Position numbers and translations under genes: made by a program. This document shows positions 8,220 to 16,827 of a stretch of 64,000 bases of DNA, piece by piece (within the stretch, counting starts at the first letter, position 1; the number at the start of each line of letters is the position of its first letter). The stretch lies in assembly GCA_035456405.1 (NCBI GenBank), contig DATIDG010000024.1, positions 62,001 to 126,000 on the forward strand. The letters run 5' to 3'. The notes under the pieces were generated by a model, which was not told where the DNA came from, made no database searches, and was given only the letters and a program-made list of their open reading frames with translations. The DNA is from JAGVSZ01 sp035456405 (GTDB lineage Bacteria > Pseudomonadota > Gammaproteobacteria > Burkholderiales > SG8-39).

Positions 8220-9362
8220 GTGAGGCGTGCAGCACGCGTCCTCGCGTCGCTCCTTGCGGCCGCCGCAGCCGCGGGTTGCGGTCCTGCCGCGCCCCCGCCG
8301 CGTGCGGGCGCGGCGCTGGGGCTTCCCGCCCTCGAGATTCCGGCCGACAACCCGGTCACGCCGGAGAAGGTCGCGCTCGGGCGCAAGCTCTTCTTCGATC
8401 GCCGGCTTTCGCCCAACAACACCATGTCGTGCGCGATGTGCCATGTGCCGGAGCAGGGCTTCACCGCGCGCGAGCTCGCCACCCCGGTCGGGATCGAAGG
8501 GCGCAGCGTGCGCCGCAACGCGCCGACCGTGCTCAATGCCGCCTTCCAGAAGCGGCTGTTCCACGACGGCCGCGAGGTCTCGCTCGAGGACCAGGTGTGG
8601 GGTCCCCTGCTCGCACCGAACGAGATGGGCAACCCCTCGATCGGCTACGTCGTCGAGCGCATTCGCGGATTGCGCGACTACGACGGTCTCTTCCAGGGGG
8701 CGTTCGGCGGCAGGCCGGTCTCGAGCGAGCGGATCGGCGCGGCGCTCGCTGCGTATGAGCGCACGCTGGTCGCGGGGGATTCGCGCTTCGACCGCTGGCG
8801 CTACGGCGGCGACGCCTCGGCCCTCGCCGAGGACGAGAAGCGCGGGTTCGAGCTCTTCGCCGGCAAGGCGCGCTGCGCCACGTGCCACCTCGTGGGCGAG
8901 CGCGACGCGCTGTTCACTGATCACGCCTTCCACAACACCGGCATCGGCTGGCGGCGGACCTATGCAGTGCCGGAGACGACGCGCGTAGAGATCGCGCCCG
9001 GCGTGTTCACCGAGCTGGATCGAAAGACGGTCGAATCGTTCTCCGAGCCGGCCACCAAGGACGTCGGTCGCTACGAGATCACGCTCGACCCGCGGGACCG
9101 CTGGGCGTACAAGACGCCGTCATTGCGCAACGTCGCGCTCACCGCGCCCTACATGCACGACGGCTCGCTCGACACGCTCGAGGCGGTGATCGAACTCTAC
9201 GATCGCGGCGGCATCGACAATCCCGAGAAGAGCCCGCTCCTCGTCCCGCTCGAATTGAATGCAGACGAGCGTGCGGCGCTTGCGGCGTTCCTGCGCGCGC
9301 TCACGAGCAGCGCGATCCCTGCGCTGGTCGACGAGGCGCGCGCCACGCCGGTCGGGCAATGA
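8220..9362 (+). CDS. MauG-like di-haem cytochrome c peroxidase family protein
   Basis: A 380-aa protein with a lipoprotein-type N terminus (…AAAAAAGC, Cys near residue 20) and two c-type haem sites, CAMCH at 71-75 and CATCH at 219-223. LGRKLFFDRRLSPN and 'YMHDGSLDTLEAVIELYDRGG' are typical of the CCP/MauG family. MauG itself makes the tryptophan tryptophylquinone of methylamine dehydrogenase. In mtoX clusters the MauG homologue is thought to mature or service the oxidase, or remove its H2O2 product. GTG start 15 bp after the SCO gene, same operon. Peroxidase and maturation roles cannot be separated by sequence alone. Confidence 0.88.
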   Translation: MRRAARVLASLLAAAAAAGCGPAAPPPRAGAALGLPALEIPADNPVTPEKVALGRKLFFDRRLSPNNTMSCAMCHVPEQGFTARELATPVGIEGRSVRRNAPTVLNAAFQKRLFHDGREVSLEDQVWGPLLAPNEMGNPSIGYVVERIRGLRDYDGLFQGAFGGRPVSSERIGAALAAYERTLVAGDSRFDRWRYGGDASALAEDEKRGFELFAGKARCATCHLVGERDALFTDHAFHNTGIGWRRTYAVPETTRVEIAPGVFTELDRKTVESFSEPATKDVGRYEITLDPRDRWAYKTPSLRNVALTAPYMHDGSLDTLEAVIELYDRGGIDNPEKSPLLVPLELNADERAALAAFLRALTSSAIPALVDEARATPVGQ

Positions 9363-9457
9363 TCGGCGGCGCGCCCGCGTGCGGCGCTTTTCGGGTAGCT
9401 TTTGCGCCCATCGAGCCCGGTTGAGACCGGGCCGCCGCGCCCAGGAGCGCGTCTCCC

Positions 9458-10684
9458 TTGCCCTACTCCGCGTCCGACCGACTGCTCCACGGCTCGCCGC
9501 TGCGCCGGCGCGGAGCGTGCCTCGCGATAGGTGCGGCGCTCCTTATGGTTCTCGCGATCGCGGCGTACATTCAGCTCGGCCTCCTTTCCGGCCTGCGGCC
9601 GGACATCGCGACCGTCTTCTACGCCGCGCTGGCCGCGTCGAGCGCGCTCGCCGTGGTGCCGTTGGCGATCCTCTGGTTCCTCGACCGGCGCGAGCGCGAG
9701 ACGCCGTGGCTCTTCGCCGCGGCGTTCTTCTGGGGCGCGGTGATCGCGACCGCGCTTGCCCTCCCGTTCAACACCGCGTTCGCTGCGGCGGTGGACGCGT
9801 GGCTGATGCAGCACCCGCTGGTTGCCCAGACGCTCGGCCCCGATGCGAGGGAGATGATCGCGGCGCCGATCTCCGCGCCGATCGTCGAGGAGCTCGCCAA
9901 GGCGCTCGGCGTGGTGCTGCTGTTCTGGCTGCTGCGCGCGGAGTTCGACAACATGCGCGACGGCTTCGTCTACGGCGCGCTCGTCGGCGTCGGGTTCACG
10001 TGGTTCGAGTCCGCGCTGTACGTCGCGCAGAGCTACGCCGAGTTCGGCGTCCCGTCCTGGGGCATGCAGCTCGGCTGGCGCTACGCGCTGTTCGGGTTCG
10101 GCGGGCACGCGATGTTCACCGGGATCTTCGGCGTCTTCCTCGGCGTCGCGATGCAGACGCGCCGGAGGTGGCTGCGGATCCTGGCGCCGCTCTTCGGGCT
10201 GCTCGTCGCCATCGCGGCGCACTTCGTGAACAACGCGCTGCCGCTCTTCTTTGCCATCGCCACCGCGGCGCGCGGCGAGCCGCCGCCGCAGCAGAGCGAG
10301 ACACCTCCTGAGCTCGGTTTCGTGGATGCCTTCCTGATCGGCAGCGTCGTCGAGCTCACGATCTTCCTGCCGTTCGTGGTGACCATGGCGATCGCCTTGT
10401 GGCGGAGCGGCGTCTGGGAGCGCCGCGTGATCCGCGAGGAGCTCGCCGAGGAGGTCGGACGCGAGGTGAGCCGCGGCGAGTACGAGCAGATCCTGGCCGA
10501 CGGGATGTTCCGCACACGCCGCATCGACCGCCTGCACCCGCGGGATTCCGCGGCGCTCGTCAATGCGCAGCACGAGCTCGCGTTCCGCAAGCGCCGCGTC
10601 CGCGACGCGGGCGGCGATCCGGAGCGCGATCGCCTCGTGGCCGGATGGCGCGCGGAGATCGCGCGGCGGCGGGCGGCGGCCTAG
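9458..10684 (+). CDS. PrsW-family glutamic intramembrane protease
   Basis: A 408-aa integral membrane protein with about 8 hydrophobic segments. It carries the PrsW/CPBP-like signature set in order: EELAK at 144-148, FTWFESALY, HAMFTGIFG and HFVNNALPLF. In this family the Glu and His residues form the intramembrane active site; PrsW of Bacillus cuts an anti-sigma factor. The start is a TTG preceded by CCAGGAG. The C-terminal 120 residues are soluble and charged (REELAEEVGREV...), beyond the usual family core. No sigma/anti-sigma pair is adjacent, so the target is unknown. Confidence 0.82.
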   Translation: MPYSASDRLLHGSPLRRRGACLAIGAALLMVLAIAAYIQLGLLSGLRPDIATVFYAALAASSALAVVPLAILWFLDRRERETPWLFAAAFFWGAVIATALALPFNTAFAAAVDAWLMQHPLVAQTLGPDAREMIAAPISAPIVEELAKALGVVLLFWLLRAEFDNMRDGFVYGALVGVGFTWFESALYVAQSYAEFGVPSWGMQLGWRYALFGFGGHAMFTGIFGVFLGVAMQTRRRWLRILAPLFGLLVAIAAHFVNNALPLFFAIATAARGEPPPQQSETPPELGFVDAFLIGSVVELTIFLPFVVTMAIALWRSGVWERRVIREELAEEVGREVSRGEYEQILADGMFRTRRIDRLHPRDSAALVNAQHELAFRKRRVRDAGGDPERDRLVAGWRAEIARRRAAA

Positions 10685-10720
10685 CGCAGCCGCGCCTTGC
10701 ACTGCCCCGGCTTGCCGGCC

Positions 10721-10810
10721 TTACATGCGCGGCGGAGGCAGTTGGGCACGCGCCCCCGACCCCGCTACCAGCGCGACGGCCAGCCCGGCGAGCGCGATTC
10801 CCTTGGGCAT
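10721..10810 (-). CDS. very small signal-peptide-like ORF (29 aa) after the aldo/keto reductase
   Basis: An ATG at 10808-10810 lies 6 bp past the aldo/keto reductase stop. It opens a 29-codon frame: a short basic start (MPKG), a hydrophobic run, AxA-type cleavage (GARA-Q) and a Pro-rich tail of seven residues. It looks like an export signal with almost no mature protein. No clear ribosome binding site is visible. It may be a decayed remnant of a secreted-protein gene or chance. Confidence 0.25.
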   Translation of the reverse strand: MPKGIALAGLAVALVAGSGARAQLPPPRM

Positions 10811-10816
10811 TGAGGT

Positions 10817-11803
10817 CTACAACCCGAGCAGCGTGAGTTGTCCTTTCGGATAGCGCGTCCCCGCGACTCGGCTGTCGTCGATCGCGCGCGCGAGCGTCGC
10901 GGCCTCGTCTGCGGAGAGCTTCACCTCGAGCGCCGCGAGGTTCTCGGCGAGGTGCGTGCGGCGCTTCGTGCCGGGAATGGGCACGATGTCCCCGCCTTGA
11001 GCGAGCAGCCAGGCGAGCGCCAGCTGCGCTGGCTTGCAGCGCTTCGCTTCGGCCATCTCGATGATCGGGCGCACCAGCGCGGCATTGGCCTCGAAGTTGC
11101 CCTCCTGGAAGCGCGGATGGTCGCGACGACGGTCGTTCTCGGCGAGGTCGGCCATCGTCCTGATCGCCCCGGTGAGCATGCCGCGCCCGAGGGGCGAGTA
11201 GGGCACGAAGCCGATGCCGAGCTCGCGGCAGGTCTTCAGCATGTCGCTCTCCACGAACCGGCACCACAGCGAGTACTCGGTCTGCAGTGCGGCGATCGGA
11301 TGGACCGCGGCCGCGCGCCGCAGCGTGGCGGACCCCGCTTCCGAGAGGCCGAGGTATCGGACCTTGCCCTGCTCGACGAGGCGCTTCATCGCGCCGACCG
11401 TGTCCTCGATCGGCACGCTCGCGTCGACCCGGTGCTGGTAGTACAGGTCGATCACGTCGATGCCGAGCCGCGCGAGGCTCTTGTTGCACGCCTCGATCAC
11501 GAACTCCGGCCGGCCGTTCGCTGCCGGCTTGCCCTCGGGCGTTCGCACGTTGCCGAATTTCGTCGCGACGACCGCCTTGGCGCGATAGCCGTCGGCGAGC
11601 GCGCGCGCGAGCAGCTGCTCGTTCCTTCCTTCCGCATACGCATCGGCCGTGTCGAGGAAGTTGGCGCCCGCGTCGAGCGCCGCGCGGATGGTAGCGATCG
11701 CCTCGGCGTCGTCCACCGCACCGTAGAGGTTGGTCATCGCCATGCAGCCGAGGCCGAGGGCGGACACTTCGAGGCCGGTCTTGCCGAGTCGCCGCTGTTG
11801 CAT
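10817..11803 (-). CDS. aldo/keto reductase
   Basis: A 328-aa NADPH-dependent (alpha/beta)8 oxidoreductase. The catalytic tetrad is visible: DTADAYAEGRNE (Asp, Tyr), VVATKFGN (Lys) and YYQHRVD (His). The C-terminal cofactor region IVPIPGTKRR is also present. This matches the AKR13/Tas-like group, which reduces aldehydes and ketones. RBS GGAGGAGAGC precedes the ATG. It is divergent from the dienelactone hydrolase gene (93 bp between). A second member of the superfamily lies at 36799. Substrate unknown. Confidence 0.9.
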   Translation of the reverse strand: MQQRRLGKTGLEVSALGLGCMAMTNLYGAVDDAEAIATIRAALDAGANFLDTADAYAEGRNEQLLARALADGYRAKAVVATKFGNVRTPEGKPAANGRPEFVIEACNKSLARLGIDVIDLYYQHRVDASVPIEDTVGAMKRLVEQGKVRYLGLSEAGSATLRRAAAVHPIAALQTEYSLWCRFVESDMLKTCRELGIGFVPYSPLGRGMLTGAIRTMADLAENDRRRDHPRFQEGNFEANAALVRPIIEMAEAKRCKPAQLALAWLLAQGGDIVPIPGTKRRTHLAENLAALEVKLSADEAATLARAIDDSRVAGTRYPKGQLTLLGL

Positions 11804-11896
11804 GCTCTCCTCCTGGATCCTGGTGGCGCCCGGCAGTCTACGCGATCGGCGGCACTTTCCTTACAATCGGCCGACAAACGCGGAGGACGGCAGCCG

Positions 11897-12757
11897 ATGG
11901 ACCACCGCATCATCGAGTTGTACGACGAATACACGCACCGGCCCCTGGAGCGACGTACGTTCCTCGAGCGCCTCGCCGTCCTCGCGGGAAGCTCGGCCGC
12001 AGCCTACGCGATGCTCCCGCTGCTCGAGGCGAACTACGCCCGCGCGGCGCTGGTCGACCCCGCCGATCCGCGGCTCGCGACGAGCACAATCGGCTATCCG
12101 GGCGCGAGCGGCGAAGTGCTCGCGTATCTGGCCCTCCCCAAGGAGGGCGCGCCGAAACGCGCGGGCGTCATCGTGATCCACGAGAACCGCGGGCTCAACC
12201 CGTACATCAAGGACGTCGCCCGTCGGGTGGCGCTGGAGGGCTTCACCGCGCTTGCCCCCGACGCACTGTCGCCATTCGGCGGCACGCCGTCGGACGAGGA
12301 TCAGGCGCGCGCGGCGTTCGGGCGGCTCGATCGCGATGCGACGGTACGCAGCTTCGTCGCGGCGATCGCCTACCTCAAGAGCCGGCCCGACGCCGCGGGC
12401 CCGGTCGGCGCAGTCGGGTTCTGCTGGGGCGGCGGCATGGTCAACCTGCTCGCCGTCGCCGCGCCGGATCTCACCGCGGCCGTGCCGTTCTACGGCCTAA
12501 TTGCGCCGTCCGGCGACGTGCCGCGGATCAAGGCGCGGCTCCAGCTCCACTACGCGGGCTACGACCCGCGCATCAACGCCGGCGTCCCGGAGTTCGAGAC
12601 GGCGCTCAAGCGCGCCGGCGTCGCCTACGAGAAGCACGTGTACGAGGGCACCGACCACGCGTTCCACAACGACACGGGCGCGGCGCGCTACAACAAGGCC
12701 GCCGCCGAGCTCGCGTGGTCGCGGACGATCGCGTTCTTCAAGGCGAACCTGCGCTAG
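11897..12757 (+). CDS. dienelactone hydrolase family protein with twin-Arg-like N terminus
   Basis: A 286-aa alpha/beta hydrolase. The nucleophile is Cys176 in GFCWGGG and the acid/base His254 is in TDHAFHND, the Cys-Asp-His arrangement of dienelactone hydrolase. An oxyanion-region motif IVIHENRGL is present. The first 50 residues add PLERRTFLERLAVLAG, a possible Tat or signal-anchor sequence, so the enzyme may be exported. The longer upstream reading frame is not credible because it crosses the divergent gene. The cupin at 12766 follows after 8 bp. Confidence 0.88.
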   Translation: MDHRIIELYDEYTHRPLERRTFLERLAVLAGSSAAAYAMLPLLEANYARAALVDPADPRLATSTIGYPGASGEVLAYLALPKEGAPKRAGVIVIHENRGLNPYIKDVARRVALEGFTALAPDALSPFGGTPSDEDQARAAFGRLDRDATVRSFVAAIAYLKSRPDAAGPVGAVGFCWGGGMVNLLAVAAPDLTAAVPFYGLIAPSGDVPRIKARLQLHYAGYDPRINAGVPEFETALKRAGVAYEKHVYEGTDHAFHNDTGAARYNKAAAELAWSRTIAFFKANLR

Positions 12758-12765
12758 GAGACGGC

Positions 12766-13341
12766 ATGAAAACCATCGAGCTCACCCAGGCCGAAATGGC
12801 GAAACGCGTCGCGCGCTTCAAGGACCTGAAACCGCTGCCGACCCAGGCCGAGAATGCAGTCCCGCTCGAGGCGAAGGACGTCGTCTACGCGCGCAAGCTC
12901 CTGTCGGTGATCGGCCTGGAAGACTCGAGCGCGACGCCCATCTCCTCCGGCGCGCCGATCAAGGGCGCCGCGGGAATGACCATGACGCTCGCAGTGTGCC
13001 CGCCGGGACAGGGGCCCGAGCTGCACTCGCACGTGAGCACCTACGAGACGTTCACCGTGCTGCGCGGCCGGTTCGAGTTCCGCTGGAACGACGACGGCTC
13101 GGAGCGCGTCGTCCTCGACGAGCTCGACACGATCTCGCTGCCGCCCGGCGTGTGCCGCGCGTTTCGCAACGTCGGCGACACGGAGGGAATCGTGCAGGTG
13201 CTGATCACCGGCGGCGTGCACGACATGACCGACATCGACTTCGCGCGCCACATTGCCGACAAGCTCGAGGCGATCGACCCGCAGGCGCGCGCCTACTTCG
13301 AGAAGGCCGGGTTCACGTTCACCGCGAGCCGGACCAGATGA
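12766..13341 (+). CDS. cupin-domain protein lacking the second-motif His
   Basis: A 191-aa protein with a central single cupin domain. Motif 1 is ELHSHVSTYETFTVLRG, with two His and the Glu. In motif 2, where cupins normally have PxGxxH, it reads LPPGVCRAFRN, so the fourth metal ligand is replaced. It may bind metal with three ligands or act as a binding protein only. Start ATG with GGAGACGG upstream, 8 bp after the hydrolase gene. Function unknown. Confidence 0.8.
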   Translation: MKTIELTQAEMAKRVARFKDLKPLPTQAENAVPLEAKDVVYARKLLSVIGLEDSSATPISSGAPIKGAAGMTMTLAVCPPGQGPELHSHVSTYETFTVLRGRFEFRWNDDGSERVVLDELDTISLPPGVCRAFRNVGDTEGIVQVLITGGVHDMTDIDFARHIADKLEAIDPQARAYFEKAGFTFTASRTR

Positions 13342-13348
13342 GGCAAGC

Positions 13349-14014
13349 CTACCCGCCCTTCCTGCAGCTCACCGAGATCCCCTCGCTGCTCGCACCCTCG
13401 GAGAAGCGCGTGTCGTAGCGCGGATCAGCTCGCACGCGCGCGAGGAACTCGCGCACCTCCCGCGCCCTCGGGCGCGCCACGTTGTGTGCGGTGTAGCAAC
13501 CGCCCGGCGCCATCTTCGGATCGAGGTCGAGGAAGTACTGCAGGTACCACTCCTTGTCCGCATCCTGAAACACGAAGTCCCAGGGGCCGGGCAGCGTCTT
13601 CACCAGCTCGTGCGCGTCGCCCAGGCGCGCGTCCACGTACGCGGTGACCCCGGCGTGCTGGAAGTTGGCGCGCGCGCGCTCGTGCCGGCCGCGGTCGATC
13701 TCGATCGTGGTGACCTTGCCGCCGGTCTTCGCCGCGGCCCACGCGAGCCAGATCGTCGAGTGGCCGGTCGAGGTGCCAATCTCGAGGATGCGCTTCGCGC
13801 CCAGCCTGAGCGCCAGGTCGTGCAGCACCTTGCCGTCCTGGTACGGCACGTTGAGATAGTCCCACCGGTTGCGCTCGGCATCGAGGAACTGGCCCACCTG
13901 CCGGTCGAGCTCGGGCGTCGCGCGCAGCGCCTGCGCGGCCGCGTCGAGCGCGGCGGCGCCGAGCACGGCGCCGGTTACGGCGAGAAATCTGCGACGCGAG
14001 CCCTTGTTGCGCAT
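13349..14014 (-). CDS. class I SAM-dependent O-methyltransferase with Tat-like signal
   Basis: A 221-aa protein. Residues 33-221 form a methyltransferase of the catechol/caffeoyl-CoA O-methyltransferase type: ILEIGTSTGHSTIW (SAM motif I), VTTIEID (motif II) and DFVFQDADKEWYL (metal-binding Asp). The N terminus reads MRNKGSRRRFLAVTGAVLG followed by an Ala-rich stretch, which resembles a Tat or Sec signal. The start at 14014 has GGAGG 5 bp upstream; an ATG 12 bp earlier is less well placed. Export of a SAM-using enzyme would be odd (see findings). Convergent with the cupin at 12766, divergent from the aminotransferase. Confidence 0.85.
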   Translation of the reverse strand: MRNKGSRRRFLAVTGAVLGAAALDAAAQALRATPELDRQVGQFLDAERNRWDYLNVPYQDGKVLHDLALRLGAKRILEIGTSTGHSTIWLAWAAAKTGGKVTTIEIDRGRHERARANFQHAGVTAYVDARLGDAHELVKTLPGPWDFVFQDADKEWYLQYFLDLDPKMAPGGCYTAHNVARPRAREVREFLARVRADPRYDTRFSEGASSEGISVSCRKGG

Positions 14015-14116
14015 GAAGACCTCCATCGAGTGTGCGCGGGAAACGCGGACCCGCCGCCGCCCGGCATCGAATAGGATACGACCCTTCATCGACCGCGCCT
14101 CGACAAGGGAGACTGC

Positions 14117-15430
14117 ATGGAGTCGACCGCGACACCCCTGCAACGCCAGGCGAGGCTGCTCGCCGACGCGGGGAGGTACCTCGCCGGCGGCGGCACCGGC
14201 CTCTTCGTCATCCCGCCGGAGCTGAACCTGGTGGTCGAGCGCGGGAAGGGGAGCCGCGTGTGGGACGTCGCCGGGCGCGAATACATCGACTACCACCTCT
14301 CGTCGGGGCCGGTGCTGCTCGGCCATGCGCATCCCGCGGTCACCGAGGCGGTGAACGCGCGCCTGCCGAAGGGTACGACCTACTACTTCCTCAACGAGCC
14401 AGAGATCACGCTCGCGCAGCGGCTCGTCGCAGCGATCCCGTGCGGCCAGGTCGTGCACTACACCGGCTCGGGCACCGAGGCGACGTTCTACTCTCTGCGC
14501 ATCGCGCGCGCGTACACCGGGCGCAACAAGGTGCTGAAGTTCGAGGGCGCGTGGCACGGCATGCACGACTACGGCCTGTGGGGTACGGTACCGGCTCGAG
14601 CGTCGGATTACCCTCGTGCAAGGCCGGACTCGGTCGGCGTCCCGCCGCAGGCCGGCGAGACGGTGCTGGTCACGCCGTTCAACGAGACGGCGCGCGCGGT
14701 GGAGATGATCGAGCGCCACGCGCAGGAGCTGGCCGCGGTGATCGTCGAGCCGCTGCAGCGCGTGCTGCTGCCGGAACCGGGCTTCCTGCAGGCGGTGCGC
14801 GAGGTGACGAAGAAGCACCGCATCGTGATGATCTACGACGAGATCGTCACCGGCTTCCGCATCGCCTGGGGCGGCGCGCAGGAGCGCTACGGCGTCGTGC
14901 CCGACCTCGCGTGCTACGGCAAGGCGATCAGCGGCGGGTTCCCGATGGCGGCGATTGTGGGCGACGCGCAGATCATGTCGGTGCTCGACGCCCGCAGCAG
15001 GCCGAAGGCCGAGGTGGTGTGGGCCACCAACACGCTCAACGGCAACCCGATTTGCGCGGCAGCGGGCATCGCGGCGCTCGACGTCCTGTCGCAACCGGGC
15101 GTATACGACGGCCTGCATCGGATCGGCGCGAAGCTGCGCGTGGGGCTCGTCGCTGCGGGCGAGCGGCACGGGTTCGCCGTACAGGCGCCGGGCGAGGACG
15201 CGGTGTTCGGCGTGCGCTTCACCGACCGCAAGCCGCTGCGCACGTGGATGGACCTCACCACCGCCGACAAGGATCTCGGACTGCGATGGGCGCTCGAGCT
15301 GATCAGGCGCGGGCTGCTCGTGAACCCGAACGAGAAGTTCTACATCTCGATCGCGCACACCGATGCGGACGTGGACCGTACGCTCGACATCGCCGACCAG
15401 GCATTCGCGGCATTGAAGAAGGGAGGGTGA
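14117..15430 (+). CDS. class III aminotransferase (glutamate-1-semialdehyde 2,1-aminomutase-like)
   Basis: A 437-aa PLP enzyme. Motifs are IDYHLSSGPVLLGHAHPAV, YTGSGTEATFYSLRIARA, FEGAWHGMHD, IYDEIVTGFR and the PLP lysine K269 in YGKAISGGFP. The overall pattern is that of the GSA-aminomutase-like subgroup. It is probably not the haem-pathway HemL, because it sits with cupins and degradative genes. RBS AAGGGAG. A cupin gene follows after 4 bp, so the two are co-transcribed. Substrate cannot be read from sequence. Confidence 0.88.
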   Translation: MESTATPLQRQARLLADAGRYLAGGGTGLFVIPPELNLVVERGKGSRVWDVAGREYIDYHLSSGPVLLGHAHPAVTEAVNARLPKGTTYYFLNEPEITLAQRLVAAIPCGQVVHYTGSGTEATFYSLRIARAYTGRNKVLKFEGAWHGMHDYGLWGTVPARASDYPRARPDSVGVPPQAGETVLVTPFNETARAVEMIERHAQELAAVIVEPLQRVLLPEPGFLQAVREVTKKHRIVMIYDEIVTGFRIAWGGAQERYGVVPDLACYGKAISGGFPMAAIVGDAQIMSVLDARSRPKAEVVWATNTLNGNPICAAAGIAALDVLSQPGVYDGLHRIGAKLRVGLVAAGERHGFAVQAPGEDAVFGVRFTDRKPLRTWMDLTTADKDLGLRWALELIRRGLLVNPNEKFYISIAHTDADVDRTLDIADQAFAALKKGG

Positions 15431-15434
15431 ATCC

Positions 15435-15857
15435 GTGGGAACTGCAGCCGCACGTCGTTTCAGCGTCAGCCACCGCGCCCGCTCGAGGTTCGTGCGGCGG
15501 GGATTGCGCGGCTATTTCGAGTACCGCGACCTCGGCATCAAGCGCGCCACGCGCGGCAAGGTCGTTGCGCACGTGATCCGCGCGCGCCCGGGCAAGGCGC
15601 CGCACGGCGAGTGGCACATGCACGACTGCGACGTCCAGTTCGTGTACGTGCTCAAGGGCTGGGTCGAGTTCGAGTACGAAGGGGTCGGCAAGGTGATGAT
15701 GCGCGCCGGCACCTGCTTCTATCAGCCGCCGCGCATCCGCCATCGCGAGATCCGGCACTCGAAGGACATCGAGATGCTCGAGATCGTTTCCCCCGCCGTC
15801 TTCGAAACGTGCGACGCCAAGGCGCCGGCGCGGCGGAAGCGGCGGGCGCGGCGCTAG
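15435..15857 (+). CDS. small cupin-domain protein
   Basis: A 140-aa single-domain cupin. Motif 1 is HGEWHMHDCDVQFVYVLKG and motif 2 is QPPRIRHREIR. GTG start 4 bp after the aminotransferase stop, with the RBS GGGAGGG overlapping that gene's end. A basic tail (RRKRRARR) closes the protein. Likely a metal-binding accessory or isomerase-like enzyme for the aminotransferase pathway; role unknown. Confidence 0.8.
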   Translation: MGTAAARRFSVSHRARSRFVRRGLRGYFEYRDLGIKRATRGKVVAHVIRARPGKAPHGEWHMHDCDVQFVYVLKGWVEFEYEGVGKVMMRAGTCFYQPPRIRHREIRHSKDIEMLEIVSPAVFETCDAKAPARRKRRARR

Positions 15858-15878
15858 GGCGACCCGGTCGCCAACGCC

Positions 15879-16814
15879 TCAGCCGCCCACGGTCCCCTGC
15901 GTGTTGACGTACAGCGCGTAGACGCTCGTGCTCGCGGCCATGAACAGCCGGTTGCGGTAGGTGCCGCCGAAGCAGAGGTTGGCACAGCGCTCCGGCAGGT
16001 CGATGCGGCCGATCAGCCGGCCGTCCGGATTGAATACCGACACCCCGTCGAGCGCCGGGTCGCCCATGCCCCAGCCGCACCAGAGGTTGCCGTCCACGTC
16101 GCAGCGCATGCCGTCGGGGGTGCCAGGGCCCGCTGCGATCAGCGTGCGCCGGTTCGTGATCCGCCGTCCGCCGTCGACGACGTCGTACGCGAGCACGTTC
16201 CGCGGCGTGCTCCGCGACTCGATGACGTAGAGGATCGACTCGTCCGGCGAGAAGGCGAGCCCGTTCGGGCAGTTGATGTCCCCTGCGACCACCGTGATCT
16301 CGCTGCTCGCGCCGTCGACGCGATACACGTTGGTGGGCAGCTCCTGCGTCGCGACGTAGCCCTCGTAGTAGCCGAGCAGGCCGAACGGCGGGTCGGTGAA
16401 CCACACCGAGCCGTCCGACTTCACCACGACGTCGTTTGGCGAGTTGAGGGGCTTGCCCTGGTAGCGGTCGGCGACGACCGTGACGGTGCCGCCGTACTCG
16501 GTGCGCGACACGCGCCGCCCGCCGTGCTCGCAGGTCACGAGGCGCCCGCGGCGATCGCGCGTGTGGCCATTGGCGAAGTTCGACGGCTTGCGGAACACGC
16601 TCACCGCGCCGGTCTCCTCCTCCCATTTCATGACACGGTTGTTCGGGATGTCGCTCCACAGCAGGAACCGGCCGTCGCCGAACCACACCGGCCCCTCCGC
16701 CCAGCGGAACCCCTGGGCGATTCGCTCCACCGCCGCGAGGTTGAGGCGGTACTTGGCGAAGCTCTCGTCGATCACGCGCACTGCGGGGTCCGGGTAGCGC
16801 CGGCTCGGTTCCAT
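15879..16814 (-). CDS. SMP-30/gluconolactonase family protein
   Basis: A 311-aa six-bladed beta-propeller lactonase. Family residues are visible: RWAEGPVWF (metal Glu), SPNDVVVKSDGSVWFTDP (Asn/Asp), INCPNGLAFSPDES (Asn) and GTPDGMRCDVDGNLW (Asp). The group hydrolyses sugar or other lactones using Ca2+ or Zn2+. RBS GAGGAAG precedes the ATG. It is followed at 16828 by a methyltransferase on the same strand whose end lies 13 bp upstream of this start, so the two are likely one transcript. Confidence 0.9.
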   Translation of the reverse strand: MEPSRRYPDPAVRVIDESFAKYRLNLAAVERIAQGFRWAEGPVWFGDGRFLLWSDIPNNRVMKWEEETGAVSVFRKPSNFANGHTRDRRGRLVTCEHGGRRVSRTEYGGTVTVVADRYQGKPLNSPNDVVVKSDGSVWFTDPPFGLLGYYEGYVATQELPTNVYRVDGASSEITVVAGDINCPNGLAFSPDESILYVIESRSTPRNVLAYDVVDGGRRITNRRTLIAAGPGTPDGMRCDVDGNLWCGWGMGDPALDGVSVFNPDGRLIGRIDLPERCANLCFGGTYRNRLFMAASTSVYALYVNTQGTVGG

Positions 16815-16827
16815 CGGTGCTTCCTCC

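Noticed and set aside
14117..15430. HemL (glutamate-1-semialdehyde aminomutase of haem synthesis)
   Set aside because: Context with cupin and catabolic genes suggests a paralogue; the enzyme class is kept, the haem role is not.
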